DNA from: Devosia nanyangense
GTDB taxonomy: Bacteria > Pseudomonadota > Alphaproteobacteria > Rhizobiales > Devosiaceae
Direction of reading: 5' to 3'
Assembly (NCBI GenBank): GCA_016213505.1
Contig: JACRAF010000005.1
Span: forward strand, 43,063-107,062
DNA: 64,000 bases
The translations under genes and the position numbers were made by a program. Within the stretch, counting starts at the first letter, position 1; every line of letters begins with the position of its first letter. Positions 54,426 to 63,069 of this stretch are shown here, in pieces. The notes beneath the pieces were generated by a model. The model had not been told where the DNA came from. It saw only the letters and a list, made by a program, of their open reading frames with translations, and made no database searches.

Positions 54426-55085
54426 TCAGCCTTCGGCCTTCTGCTTGGTCCATTCGTCCGGCGTGAGCGTCTTGATATCGAACTGCTCCCGCGTCCGGGT
54501 GTAGCCATGCCCGCCCATCCGTCCGATGGCATCCATCTTCAGCTGGTCGACATGGAACGTCTCGGGGTCGACCGTGTCGTCGCGCACAAACACGCCCAGC
54601 ACCTGGCCGAGCACGATCTCGCGCGCGTTGCCGACCTCGAGCGTCATGTAGCGGCGGCATTCGAGCGCAGCCGGCGCGGCGACGATGCGCGGGCTCCGCA
54701 CCTTGAGACCGGGGACGGTAGCCAGCCCGGATTCCTCGAGTTCATCCACGTCCGGGCCGAACTTGATCGCGCAGATTTCCATCTGCCGGACCAGCGCATC
54801 GTCGACGATGTGGACCGTGAACTCCTCGGTCTCGCGGATATTGCGCGAGGTGTCCTTCATGCGCATGTCCGCATAGTTCTCTATGCCGAGGGCGACGAGT
54901 GCCGGATCGTGTGTGAGGACGTTGAAGAAGCTGAACGGCCCGGCGTTCCGCCGACCGTCGCGGCTCAGCGTGGTGACGAAGGCGATCGGGCGCGGGATCA
55001 CGGTGCCGATGAGGAGCTTGTAGCGTTGCCGCGCTGTGAGCTCGGCGAAATCGAAATGCACGTGACCCTGGGCGCGCGCGTTCAC
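54426..55085 (-). CDS. Flavin reductase family protein
   Basis: 219 residues. FMN-binding split barrel: LIGTVIPRPIAFVTTLSRDG with NAGPFSFFNVLTHDPALVALGI. Reduces flavin with NAD(P)H, often supplying a two-component monooxygenase. GTG start overlaps the GntR gene stop (GTGA), so the two genes are coupled. Confidence 0.9.
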   Translation of the reverse strand: MNARAQGHVHFDFAELTARQRYKLLIGTVIPRPIAFVTTLSRDGRRNAGPFSFFNVLTHDPALVALGIENYADMRMKDTSRNIRETEEFTVHIVDDALVRQMEICAIKFGPDVDELEESGLATVPGLKVRSPRIVAAPAALECRRYMTLEVGNAREIVLGQVLGVFVRDDTVDPETFHVDQLKMDAIGRMGGHGYTRTREQFDIKTLTPDEWTKQKAEG

Positions 55086-55819
55086 TTGGCCCTCGCCTTT
55101 TTGAGCGGGGTCGCTGTGCCCTTGGCCGCGATCGCGCCGGCATAGAGCGACAGCACGTCGCCGAGAGCAGGCGCAGCCTCCTGATGGTCGCCAAGCAGCG
55201 CCCGGCGTTCGACCGCGCCCATATGCTCGTTCATGATTGCCACGGCCTTGTCCGCATCTGCCGTCCGAAGGGCCGCGATGATCTCGGAGTGTTCGTCGAC
55301 CGCGCCGTCGGACGAATGCGGGCGCCCGAACACAGCAAGGATGAGCGAGCAGCGGGTCACCAGTTCGCTCATGTACTTCTCCAGCAGTTCATTGCCGGAG
55401 AGTCTTGCCAGCCGCAGGTGGAACTCACCGGCGAGACGGATCGAGACGGGCTCGTCGTGCCGCTCGCGCGCCGCGTCCTCGTCGCGGACCAGTCCTTCGA
55501 GCTCGGCGCCGAAGGCCGGTTTCCAGCGCTTGATCACCAACCGCACCACTTCGGCCTCGAGCGCGCGGCGCACCTCGAACACGTCGCGGGCCTCGCTCAG
55601 CGTCGGCTGCGCCACGAGCGCCGTCCGCTTGGGGCGTGCGTCCACCAATCCCTCGCCCTGGAGCTTGGCCAGAACCGCGCGCACCAGGGTGCGGCTCATG
55701 GCGAAATGCGCGCCGATCTCGTCCTCGGGCAGCTTGGTGCCGGGTTTCAGCGCCTGCTCGATGATAGCCTGCTTGAGCGCCTCGTGAGCGATCTCGATAC
55801 GTGGGGAGGGCCGGGACAT
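55082..55819 (-). CDS. GntR-family regulator (FCD/FadR subfamily)
   Basis: 245 residues. N-terminal winged helix (LKQAIIEQALKPGTKLPEDE, IGAHFAMSRTLVRAVL, LVDARPKRTALVA) and C-terminal all-helical FCD domain with metal-binding-type histidines (FHLRLARLSGN, DEHSEIIAAL, NEHMGAVERR). Likely controls its own operon and the divergent DUF1989 locus. AAAGG precedes the ATG at 55819. Confidence 0.92.
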   Translation of the reverse strand: MSRPSPRIEIAHEALKQAIIEQALKPGTKLPEDEIGAHFAMSRTLVRAVLAKLQGEGLVDARPKRTALVAQPTLSEARDVFEVRRALEAEVVRLVIKRWKPAFGAELEGLVRDEDAARERHDEPVSIRLAGEFHLRLARLSGNELLEKYMSELVTRCSLILAVFGRPHSSDGAVDEHSEIIAALRTADADKAVAIMNEHMGAVERRALLGDHQEAAPALGDVLSLYAGAIAAKGTATPLKKARAK

Positions 55820-55986
55820 CGTGCGCCTTTCAGGTCTTTGGGCATTCATGCATACGTGATATCGCTGCGCAAGTATCCGAGATACGAGAAACCATCACAC
55901 GGATTGAACAGCCAATTCTCGGCACAAACCATTGGGATGACATAGAGTTTCGGCATTTACCGGGACCTTGACCCGCCACGCCACCA

Positions 55987-56066
55987 GCATATATGCACAA
56001 TTTGCATGGCTGACATGCAGCACTTTCGGCGCCAGATTCGTTGCCCTATCGTGGATCATGTATACA
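55987..56066. promoter_or_regulatory. Candidate GntR operators in divergent promoter region
   Basis: Two palindromes lie between the divergent gntR (55819) and RHH/DUF1989 (56091) genes: GCATATATGC (55987-55996) and TGTATACA (56059-56066). The latter resembles FCD-type GntR half-sites (TGTA/TACA). Confidence 0.4.
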
Positions 56067-56090
56067 GTTTTGGAAGATTGGAGGGATGCG

Positions 56091-56243
56091 ATGTCCGGGC
56101 GAAGGATCGTTCTCAAACTGAACCAACAGCAACTCGAGTTGATCGATCGCACTGTGGCCAAGGGTGCGGCGCCCGATCGCGGGACGCTCATACGATTGGC
56201 GCTCAGGGAGCACGCGGCGCGGCGCGCGGGAGCCGCCAAGTGA
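56091..56243 (+). CDS. Small ribbon-helix-helix-like protein
   Basis: 50 residues: a strand RIVLKLNQQQLELID then two helices (GTLIRLALREHAARR), the shape of CopG/Arc-type DNA-binding proteins. GGAGG is 6 nt before the ATG at 56091. The next gene starts with a GTG overlapping its stop, so it is coupled to the DUF1989 gene. Confidence 0.65.
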   Translation: MSGRRIVLKLNQQQLELIDRTVAKGAAPDRGTLIRLALREHAARRAGAAK

Positions 56244-57175
56244 GGAAGCAGGTCGCGAGCCTCGTCCTTGAACCCGGGACCGGCAAGGCTATCGAGCTTC
56301 TCGCTGGGCAGATCCTGCGCATCGAGCAGGTGGAAGGCGGCCAGTGCGTCGACTTCAACGCCTTCAATCTCCATGATTACAAGGAATACATGCATTGCGG
56401 CCGAACGCGCACCGTTCATGGCTTCAATCCGACCGAAGGCAGCTTCCTCTGGTCACAGCCACCGCGCGAGCGTCCGCTGCTCTATATCCTCGAGGATACG
56501 GTTGGGCGGAACGACGTCCTGTTTCCGCGCTGCTCGGCCTATCTCTACGAAAGCGCCTACGGGTTCCACGATCACACCAATTGCCACGACATCCAGTCCG
56601 AAGCGCAGCGCGAATATGGCCTGACGCCCGACGATGTGCATGACAGTTTCAACTTCTTCATGAACACCGAGGTCGACGCCGACGGCAGGGCGACGATCAC
56701 CCGGCAGTCCAGCAAGGCCGGCGACCATGTCGATCTGCTCGCCCTGGCCGACGTGCTGGCGGTGCCCAATGTCTGCGGCGCCGACATTATGCGCACCTCG
56801 AACTTCTCGCTGAAGCCCATCCGGCTGACCGTGTTCGGGGCGACTGCCGACGACCTGGGCGCCGTTCCACCGACGCCCGTGCTCCGCAGCCAGCGCACGC
56901 CCAAAGATTTCCGCCAGCCCAACATCAAGGTCGACCGCGAGCTCTATCGGGACGCCACCTACGTTCCAGCGTTCACCAACGTGCCGATCAGCTCGACGGA
57001 ACTCGTCATCGAGCTGACCGAAGAAGACGCTGCCCTGTTCGACGCTGTGCGGCTGCCCCTGTACGGCGACGACGATGGCGCCGCACTGCGGGACCTCCTC
57101 TTCACCTGGTGGGAAGAACGCTTCATGGCCGCCAGCAGCGGTGCGCCGGCCATCGGGGACGGGCGGGCCGCCTAG
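56240..57175 (+). CDS. DUF1989 (urea carboxylase-associated) family protein
   Basis: 311 residues from a GTG in a GTGA overlap. GQILRIEQVEGGQCVDFNAFNL, RPLLYILEDTVGRND, CHDIQSEAQREYGLTPDDVHDSFNFFMN and VPNVCGADIM with conserved cysteines match DUF1989, found with urea carboxylase and guanidine or purine degradation genes. Enzymatic role unproven. Located divergent from the GntR gene. Confidence 0.87.
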   Translation: MRKQVASLVLEPGTGKAIELLAGQILRIEQVEGGQCVDFNAFNLHDYKEYMHCGRTRTVHGFNPTEGSFLWSQPPRERPLLYILEDTVGRNDVLFPRCSAYLYESAYGFHDHTNCHDIQSEAQREYGLTPDDVHDSFNFFMNTEVDADGRATITRQSSKAGDHVDLLALADVLAVPNVCGADIMRTSNFSLKPIRLTVFGATADDLGAVPPTPVLRSQRTPKDFRQPNIKVDRELYRDATYVPAFTNVPISSTELVIELTEEDAALFDAVRLPLYGDDDGAALRDLLFTWWEERFMAASSGAPAIGDGRAA

Positions 57176-57984
57176 CCGCTGGAATCGTCGCCCGGCAGCT
57201 TTCGCGCCCGGTTGACCTTCGGCCGCTGGTGCTTCCGGTCGATCGACGAAATCACGCCGCGCAGGGTGCGGACTTCCTGCGACGAAAAGTTGCCGCGGCT
57301 CAGCATGGTGCGCAGATTGGTGATCACCGTCGGCCGCTTGTCGGGCGCGGTGAAGAAGCCGGCGCGGTCGAGGGCCTCCTCGAGATGCTCGAACAGCCCG
57401 AAGAGCTCGGCCTTGCCGGCGGCGTCCGCCATCATGTCGGTGAACAGCAGCTCCTTGCCCAGATCGGTCTGCCGGCGCCACTCATAGGCGAGGATCAGCA
57501 CCGCCTGGGCGATGTTGAGCGAGGCGAAGGCGGCTTCGACCGGCAGGGTGACGATGGCGTCGCTGATCGCCACTTCCTCGTTGGAGAGCCCCCAGCGCTC
57601 GCGGCCGAACAGCAGCCCTGCCCCGCCACCCGTCGCGATGTGCGAGATGAGGCGCTGCGCCGCCTCCTCGGGACCGAAGACGGGCTTCTGCAGATCGCGG
57701 CGGCGCGCTGTGGTGGCGTAGACCAGCGACAGGTCGGCGACAGCCGCCTCGGTGGTTTCGAACACACGCACCCTGTCGAGCACATGCTCGGCGCGCGAGG
57801 CCGCGGCGATGGCCTTCTCGTTGGGCCAGCCGTCGCGCGGATTGACGAGCCTGAGGTCCCACAGCCCGAAATTGGCCATCGCCCGCGCGGTGGTGCCGAT
57901 GTTCTCGCCCAGTTGCGGCTCGCACAGAATTATCGCCGGGCTGGGGCGGAACGTAAGCTGTTGCGATTTATCGGTGCCGGCCAT
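57172..57984 (-). CDS. TrmJ-like tRNA/rRNA 2'-O-methyltransferase (SPOUT)
   Basis: 270 residues. SPOUT knot motifs: IILCEPQLGENIGTTARAMANFG, LLFGRERWGLSNEE and LNIAQAVLILAYEW. Closest to TrmJ, which methylates position 32 of tRNA, with a C-terminal extension typical of alphaproteobacteria. Converges with the DUF1989 gene, stops overlapping by 4 nt. Confidence 0.92.
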   Translation of the reverse strand: MAGTDKSQQLTFRPSPAIILCEPQLGENIGTTARAMANFGLWDLRLVNPRDGWPNEKAIAAASRAEHVLDRVRVFETTEAAVADLSLVYATTARRRDLQKPVFGPEEAAQRLISHIATGGGAGLLFGRERWGLSNEEVAISDAIVTLPVEAAFASLNIAQAVLILAYEWRRQTDLGKELLFTDMMADAAGKAELFGLFEHLEEALDRAGFFTAPDKRPTVITNLRTMLSRGNFSSQEVRTLRGVISSIDRKHQRPKVNRARKLPGDDSSG

Positions 57985-58016
57985 GGCCGGCAGTTACGGC
58001 ACAAGCCGTTCTCAGA

Positions 58017-58604
58017 TCAAGCGACCTTGTGGCGGCTGATTTCGCTGACCTTGGCGCCGCGCTGCCACTCGCGGTCGAGGATGGCGAAATGCAGCTCCTC
58101 GTCCCACTCGCCCTGGAACAGGGCGTGCTCGCGGTAGTGCGCCTCGAGCCGCATGCCGAGGCCCTTCAGCAGCTGCGCGGAGGCCTCGTTGCCGCCCGCG
58201 GTGCGGGCGAAGACGCGATGGAATTTGTGCTCTGCGAAGCCGTGGGAGATCACCGCCCCCACCGCCTCCGAGCCATACCCCTTGCGGCGGAAGGCCGGCC
58301 CGACGGCAAAGCGGATTTCCGCCTGAGCCGCGGTGGCGTCCATGTAGCGGAGCGAGACGTGGCCGACGACCTTGCCGTCGGCTTTGCGGACGACGGCGAG
58401 CGTCAGGCTGTCGCCCGGCCGGCTGAGACGGGTCTGCTTGCGCATCGCCTCGAACGCCGATTTGGCCTCGGTCCTGTCGCGCGCCTTCCAGTCGAGGTAG
58501 CGCTGCACGTCGGGCAGCGAATAGTAGCTCAGCACCTCGTCCAGATCGGCCTTCTCGAACGGCCTGAGGACGAGACGCCCGGTCTTGATCGTCAGATCGG
58601 TCAT
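58017..58604 (-). CDS. GNAT acetyltransferase (RimJ/RimL-like)
   Basis: 195 residues from the ATG at 58604. RLVLRPFEKADLDEVLSYYS, the acetyl-CoA loop AFRRKGYGSEAVGAV and NEASAQLLKGLGMRLEAHYREH. RimJ/RimL-type enzymes acetylate protein N termini or antibiotics. A paralogue follows directly upstream at 58736. Confidence 0.87.
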   Translation of the reverse strand: MTDLTIKTGRLVLRPFEKADLDEVLSYYSLPDVQRYLDWKARDRTEAKSAFEAMRKQTRLSRPGDSLTLAVVRKADGKVVGHVSLRYMDATAAQAEIRFAVGPAFRRKGYGSEAVGAVISHGFAEHKFHRVFARTAGGNEASAQLLKGLGMRLEAHYREHALFQGEWDEELHFAILDREWQRGAKVSEISRHKVA

Positions 58605-58735
58605 GCCCATGAGAGGCGCCCTCCGCTGCGCGCTCCCCCCAATGGTCACTGAACGCCTGCGATAGTGACCAGTTCCGATCGAAATCGGGTCGGGCTCGAT
58701 GAAACTTTTCGCGATCGGTCACAAAACCGTCGCCA

Positions 58736-59326
58736 TCACCGCGACTGGCGCCACTCGCTCTCGAGGATGGCGTAGACGAACTCCTCGTCCCACCGGCCCT
58801 TGAACTGCGCGTGTTCGCGAAAATGCGCTTCCTCGCGCATGCCGAGGCGCTGCATCACTTTCGCCGACGCAAGGTTCTTGGCATCGCACCGGGCATAGAC
58901 CCGGTGCAGCCCGACGACGTCGAAGCCGAAGGCCAGCAACGCCGCGGCCGCCTCGGTCGCATAGCCATGACCGTGCGCGTCGGGATGGAGGATGTAGCCG
59001 AGTTCGGCCTGCCGGTCGGCAACGCTGCGCCAGATCAGCGACACCTCGCCGATGAGGCGGCCGTCGTCCTGGCGCTCCACCGCCAGCAGGATCTTGTCGC
59101 CCTCGCCCGAGAATGCCAGCTGCCCGGCCCGGATGCGCACGGCCTCGGCGCACTCCTCGTGGCTCATCGGCTGGTCGAAGAGGAATTCCGACACATCGGG
59201 CCGGCTGCGGTATGAGTAGACGGCGTCGACGTCGCCCCGGCTGAACGGACGCAGCCGCAGCCGGTCCGTCATGATCGGATAGTCGGGCGCGAAAAGGGTG
59301 GTGATAGGGAGCGGAACCTGGCTCAT
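58736..59326 (-). CDS. GNAT acetyltransferase (RimJ/RimL-like), paralogue
   Basis: 196 residues. RLRLRPFSRGDVDAVYSYRS, the loop DAHGHGYATEAAAALL and KVMQRLGMREEAHFREHAQF. About half of its motifs match the 58017 gene in order, with the same C-terminal EWR/EWQ ending, so a tandem duplication is likely. Start taken as the ATG at 59326. Confidence 0.87.
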   Translation of the reverse strand: MSQVPLPITTLFAPDYPIMTDRLRLRPFSRGDVDAVYSYRSRPDVSEFLFDQPMSHEECAEAVRIRAGQLAFSGEGDKILLAVERQDDGRLIGEVSLIWRSVADRQAELGYILHPDAHGHGYATEAAAALLAFGFDVVGLHRVYARCDAKNLASAKVMQRLGMREEAHFREHAQFKGRWDEEFVYAILESEWRQSR

Positions 59327-59414
59327 GGCAGGCGGGGTACCCCCCTCGCCGCCCGGAATCAACCCGCTCGACCGGCAAGCCTTGCGAACTGGCTAACGGC
59401 AGTGCAACCCTCCG

Positions 59415-59867
59415 ATGATGGAGCGCAAACCCAGACCCGTCGTCGACCTCTCCGCCACCTGCGCCTGCGGCGCCGTCTCGGTGCATTTCGCCGGCAAGGT
59501 GCTGTCGATGTTCATGTGCTCGTGCGAGGACTGCCAGAGGGCCACCGGCGCCGGGCACTCGAACATCCTCTTGGCCAGCCCCGTCGACGTGACGATCACC
59601 GGCCCGACGAAAAGCTTCGCGCGGCCCGCCAATTCCGGCGCGACGCTGACTCGGTCGTTCTGCCCCGAATGCGGAACCCCGCTCGTCGCCCGGTCGAGCC
59701 GCGCGCCGGCAGTGCTGATGCTCCCCGCCGGCCTCTTCGGCGCCGCCACCAGCGGCTGGTACGCGCCCAACCAGCTGATCTTTGCCCGCAGCCACCGCGA
59801 CTGGGACGAGATCGCGGCCGACCTGCCGCAGCACCAGACCTATCGCGACCAAGGAGCCATGATGTGA
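59415..59867 (+). CDS. GFA family (CENP-V/GFA) zinc protein
   Basis: 150 residues with the zinc cysteines of the family: CACGAVSVHF, CSCEDCQRATGAGH and CPECGTPLVAR. GFA-domain proteins include glutathione-dependent formaldehyde-activating enzymes, but most members have unknown function. The stop overlaps the following gene as GTGA. Confidence 0.9.
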   Translation: MMERKPRPVVDLSATCACGAVSVHFAGKVLSMFMCSCEDCQRATGAGHSNILLASPVDVTITGPTKSFARPANSGATLTRSFCPECGTPLVARSSRAPAVLMLPAGLFGAATSGWYAPNQLIFARSHRDWDEIAADLPQHQTYRDQGAMM

Positions 59868-60193
59868 CTGCCGCCTCCGACGCCATGGGCGACCGCCTCC
59901 GGCCGCTCGTTCCGAAAGGTCTCGCCGAAAAGAAAATGTTCGGCGGTCTGGGCTTCATGTTCCGTGGCAACATGGTGATCGGCACCACGGCCAAGGGCGC
60001 GCTGCTCGTCCGCGTCGATCCGGCCAGGCAAGCGGAGGCGCTGAAGCGGGCCGGCGCCTTCGAGATGCATATGGGTGCAAGAGCCATGACCGGCTTCATC
60101 GCGGTCGACGAGGACGGCACGCCCGACGATGCAGCCCTCAAGGACTGGATCGCCTATGCGATGACCTACGCCAAGACCCTTCCCGCCAAGTAG
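59864..60193 (+). CDS. TfoX N-terminal domain protein
   Basis: 109 residues from a GTG with AAGGAG 7 nt upstream. KKMFGGLGFMFRGNMVIGTT and LLVRVDPARQAEAL are the TfoX/Sxy N-terminal fold. It lacks the C-terminal domain of competence regulator TfoX. Coupled to the GFA gene. Confidence 0.87.
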   Translation: MTAASDAMGDRLRPLVPKGLAEKKMFGGLGFMFRGNMVIGTTAKGALLVRVDPARQAEALKRAGAFEMHMGARAMTGFIAVDEDGTPDDAALKDWIAYAMTYAKTLPAK

Positions 60194-60202
60194 GAGCAGC
60201 CC

Positions 60203-60538
60203 ATGTCGCCCGCTTCGGAGGAACTCGCGGATCGCATCCGCGCCATTGTCGGACACCGCGTCGGCGTCACCGAAAAGAAAATGTTCGGCGGCATCTGCTT
60301 CATGCTCCGCGGCAACATGGTGGTCGGCTCGATGAAAGACGGCGCGATGTTGATGCGGGTCGGTCCCGACCGTCATGAGGCGGCGAAGACGCGCCCGGGG
60401 GCGACGCCGATGATCCAGGCCGGCCGGGAGATGGCCGGCTTCGTGCTCGTGGCCGACGAAGGCATTGCCGACGACGAGGCGCTCAACGAGTCGATCGACT
60501 ACGCCTGGGTCTTCGTGAAGACCTTGCCGGCCAAGTGA
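60203..60538 (+). CDS. TfoX N-terminal domain protein, paralogue
   Basis: 111 residues: KKMFGGICFMLRGNMVVGSM and LMRVGPDRHEAAKT. Tandem paralogue of the 59864 gene, 9 nt downstream, sharing the ending VKTLPAK/AKTLPAK. GGAG precedes the ATG. Function unknown. Confidence 0.87.
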   Translation: MSPASEELADRIRAIVGHRVGVTEKKMFGGICFMLRGNMVVGSMKDGAMLMRVGPDRHEAAKTRPGATPMIQAGREMAGFVLVADEGIADDEALNESIDYAWVFVKTLPAK

Positions 60539-61201
60539 CTAGCGCTGCTCCTCGAAGCGCCTGGCCAGCGCCGCAATGCCGGTGAGCATCAGTTCCCAGC
60601 CCAGCTCGAACGTCTCGTCGAATTCTGCTGGCTTGAAGAATTTTTCCGCCGCCGCGACCGAGGGATAGTCGCGCTGCATCGTCTCCTCGGACACCGGCTC
60701 GACAGTTGACGGACCGCGCGCGTAGCCCGCGGTCTCGTCGAGGCTGGCGCCCATCACGTAGTAGCTGACCGAGCGGAACACCCGCACGGCCAGTTCGTGC
60801 GGGAGCTTCTCCTCGAACAGCGCGATGCTGCGGTTGAGGAAGGCCAAAGCCCTCGGTGTGTTCATCCGGTGCGTAGCGACGAAGACGAAGAGGTTCGGAC
60901 GCCGGGTGAAGGCACGCCGGACATCGCGCCCGAGGGAACGCACGCGCCCCAGCCACGGCAGCGACGCATCGGGAAACGGTGGCAATTCGCCGATGACGTG
61001 GTCGATCAGCGCGTCCATCAGGTGCCCCTTGCTGGGGAAGTAATGGTAGATGCTCATCGCCTCGTAGCCGAGACGCGCCGCCAGCTTGCGGGTCGAGAAC
61101 GCGGCCAGTCCCTCCGCCTCGATCAGTTCGAGCGCCGCCAGTTCGATGCGCTCGCGCGACAGCGATTCCTTGCTCTTCGTCAGTGCCGCCGCTCGCGCCA
61201 T
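60539..61201 (-). CDS. TetR-family regulator
   Basis: 220 residues from the ATG at 61201. TetR helix-turn-helix: SRERIELAALELIEAEGLAA, FSTRKLAARLGYEAMSIYHYFPSKG. A TetR_C-type ligand domain follows. Three copies of its likely operator lie between it and the divergent CMD gene. Confidence 0.92.
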   Translation of the reverse strand: MARAAALTKSKESLSRERIELAALELIEAEGLAAFSTRKLAARLGYEAMSIYHYFPSKGHLMDALIDHVIGELPPFPDASLPWLGRVRSLGRDVRRAFTRRPNLFVFVATHRMNTPRALAFLNRSIALFEEKLPHELAVRVFRSVSYYVMGASLDETAGYARGPSTVEPVSEETMQRDYPSVAAAEKFFKPAEFDETFELGWELMLTGIAALARRFEEQR

Positions 61202-61225
61202 CGTGATCCCGTTCCTGCCGCAATT

Positions 61226-61293
61226 CTTACACCGTAAGGCTTGACGGCTTACAGTGTAAGATGTACCTCGTCCGCATCGCCTTACGCCGTAAG
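61226..61293. promoter_or_regulatory. Three TetR-type operators
   Basis: CTTACACCGTAAG (61226-61238), CTTACAGTGTAAG (61248-61260) and CTTACGCCGTAAG (61281-61293) share the arms CTTAC and GTAAG. Start-to-start spacing is 22 and 33 bp, two and three helical turns, so all lie on one DNA face. Confidence 0.85.
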
Positions 61294-61321
61294 GTAATAG
61301 CAAAGCGCAGGAGATATGTCC

Positions 61322-61789
61322 ATGATTCGCAATACCATTTTCGTCCGCCACGGCGTGGCGGCGGTCGCCACCGCCTTGTCCATTTTCATCGCCGCGCCGG
61401 CTGCCGCGCAGGACGCAATGCAGACGCCGGACGAGGTCTACAAACAGGTCGAGGCGACGTTCGGCGGCGTCCCGACCTTCGTCACGCAGATCGCCAAATC
61501 CGCCCTGCCCGGATTCTGGATGCTGGAGAAAGGGCTGGAGCTCAACGAGCAGAGCGCCCTCGACGCCAAGACCAAGGCGCTGATCAGCCTCGCCGTCGCC
61601 TCGCAGATTCCCTGTCAGTATTGCGTCTGGGCCGACACCAGTGCGCTCAAGGCGCTCGGCGCCAGTGACCAGGAAATCGCCGAGGCGGTCGCCATGGCCG
61701 GCCTCACCCGTTTCGCCAGCACCCAGTTCTATGGCCTGCAGGTCGACTTCGAGCAGTTCAAGAAGGAAATGGGCGGTCCCGCCCAGTGA
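61322..61789 (+). CDS. Exported carboxymuconolactone decarboxylase/AhpD-like protein
   Basis: 155 residues from the ATG at 61322, chosen because GGAG is 8 nt upstream; the ATG at 61316 is only 2 nt from it. Signal peptide ending APAAAQ, then an AhpD/CMD domain with the redox pair CQYC in SQIPCQYCVWADTSALKALG. CMD proteins with CxxC act as peroxidase reductants. Export to the periplasm is unusual. Under likely TetR control. Confidence 0.85.
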   Translation: MIRNTIFVRHGVAAVATALSIFIAAPAAAQDAMQTPDEVYKQVEATFGGVPTFVTQIAKSALPGFWMLEKGLELNEQSALDAKTKALISLAVASQIPCQYCVWADTSALKALGASDQEIAEAVAMAGLTRFASTQFYGLQVDFEQFKKEMGGPAQ

Positions 61790-63058
61790 TCAGACCGCCG
61801 AGAACACCAGCGACGCGTTGACCCCGCCAAAGCCGAAGGAGTTGGAGAGCACGTGCTTCAGCGCCTTCGGCTTTGCCTTGTTGGCGACCAGATCGAACTG
61901 CGCCGCCACCGGTTCGGGATCGTCGAGGTTGAGCGTCGGCGGCAACGTCTGATGCCGGAGCGCGAGGATCGAGAACACGGCCTCGATCGCGCCGGCGGCG
62001 CCCAGCATGTGCCCCGTCGCGGACTTGGTGGACGACACCGCCAGCGACTGCCCGCGGTCGCCGAACAGATTGCGGATGCCGTTGATCTCGGCGTTGTCGC
62101 CGACCTCGGTCGAGGTGGCGTGCGCGTTGACGTAGCCGATGTCGTCGGGCGTCAGCCCGGCCATGCGGATGGCCTGGCGCATCGCCACCTGCGCCCCGGC
62201 GCCGTCGGGCGCACCCGAGGTCAGATGGTACGCATCGGCCGACGTGCCATAGCCCGCCGCGATCGCCAGCGGCGTCGCGCCGCGCGCCAGCGCATGGCTC
62301 AGCTTCTCGATGACGACCACTGCCGCGCCTTCCGACAGCACGAAGCCGGAGTGTCCCTTGTCGAACGGCCGCGAGGCTTCCGTCGGCCGGTCGTTGTGGC
62401 TGGTGTCGAGCGCGCGCGAGGCGGCGAAGCCGCCGATCGAGATCGGATCGACAGAGCCCTCGGCGCCGCCGCACACCATCACCTCGGCCTCGCCGGTGCG
62501 GATCAGCCGCATGGCGTCGCCGATCGCCTGGGCCGAGGCGGCGCAGGCGGTGACCGGCGCGCCGATCGGCCCCTTGAAGCCGTAGCGGATGGAGATCCAG
62601 CCCGCCGCAAGGTTTGCGAGAAAACTCGGCACGGTGAAGGGCGAGAGCCGGCGCGGCCCCTTCTCGATGATGGTCTTGACCGCCTCGGCCATCACCGGCG
62701 AGCCGCCCACGCCCGAGCCGATGATCGTGCCGGTGATCGCCTGCTTCTCCGGCGTGTCCGCGATCCAGCCCGACTGCGCCAGTGCTTCCTGCGCTGCGGC
62801 GAGGCCGTACTGGATGAACAGGTCCATCTTCTTGATGTCCTTGGGATCGATGTATTTCGTCGGATCGAAGCCGTTCGGCGCGTCCTTGCCGGGGACCTGC
62901 CCGGCGATCTTGCAGGCGAAGTCCGTGGTGTCGAAGCGCGTGTTGAGGCCGATGCCGCTGCGTCCGGCCATCAGCGCCTGCCAGTTCGCGGCGACACCCA
63001 CGCCCAGCGGCGAGACGGCGCCCATGCCGGTGATGACGATCGGATCGGAGTCGGTCAT
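61790..63058 (-). CDS. Beta-ketoacyl-ACP synthase II (FabF-like)
   Basis: 422 residues from the ATG at 63058 (AAGGGA upstream). Thiolase fold with catalytic Cys in TACAASAQAIGDAM and the two histidines in NAHATSTEVGD and STKSATGHMLGAAG. Elongates fatty acyl-ACP. It is paired with a MarR gene 11 nt upstream, which suggests a specialised or regulated copy rather than the housekeeping fabF next to acpP. Confidence 0.9.
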   Translation of the reverse strand: MTDSDPIVITGMGAVSPLGVGVAANWQALMAGRSGIGLNTRFDTTDFACKIAGQVPGKDAPNGFDPTKYIDPKDIKKMDLFIQYGLAAAQEALAQSGWIADTPEKQAITGTIIGSGVGGSPVMAEAVKTIIEKGPRRLSPFTVPSFLANLAAGWISIRYGFKGPIGAPVTACAASAQAIGDAMRLIRTGEAEVMVCGGAEGSVDPISIGGFAASRALDTSHNDRPTEASRPFDKGHSGFVLSEGAAVVVIEKLSHALARGATPLAIAAGYGTSADAYHLTSGAPDGAGAQVAMRQAIRMAGLTPDDIGYVNAHATSTEVGDNAEINGIRNLFGDRGQSLAVSSTKSATGHMLGAAGAIEAVFSILALRHQTLPPTLNLDDPEPVAAQFDLVANKAKPKALKHVLSNSFGFGGVNASLVFSAV

Positions 63059-63069
63059 GAATTGTCCCT

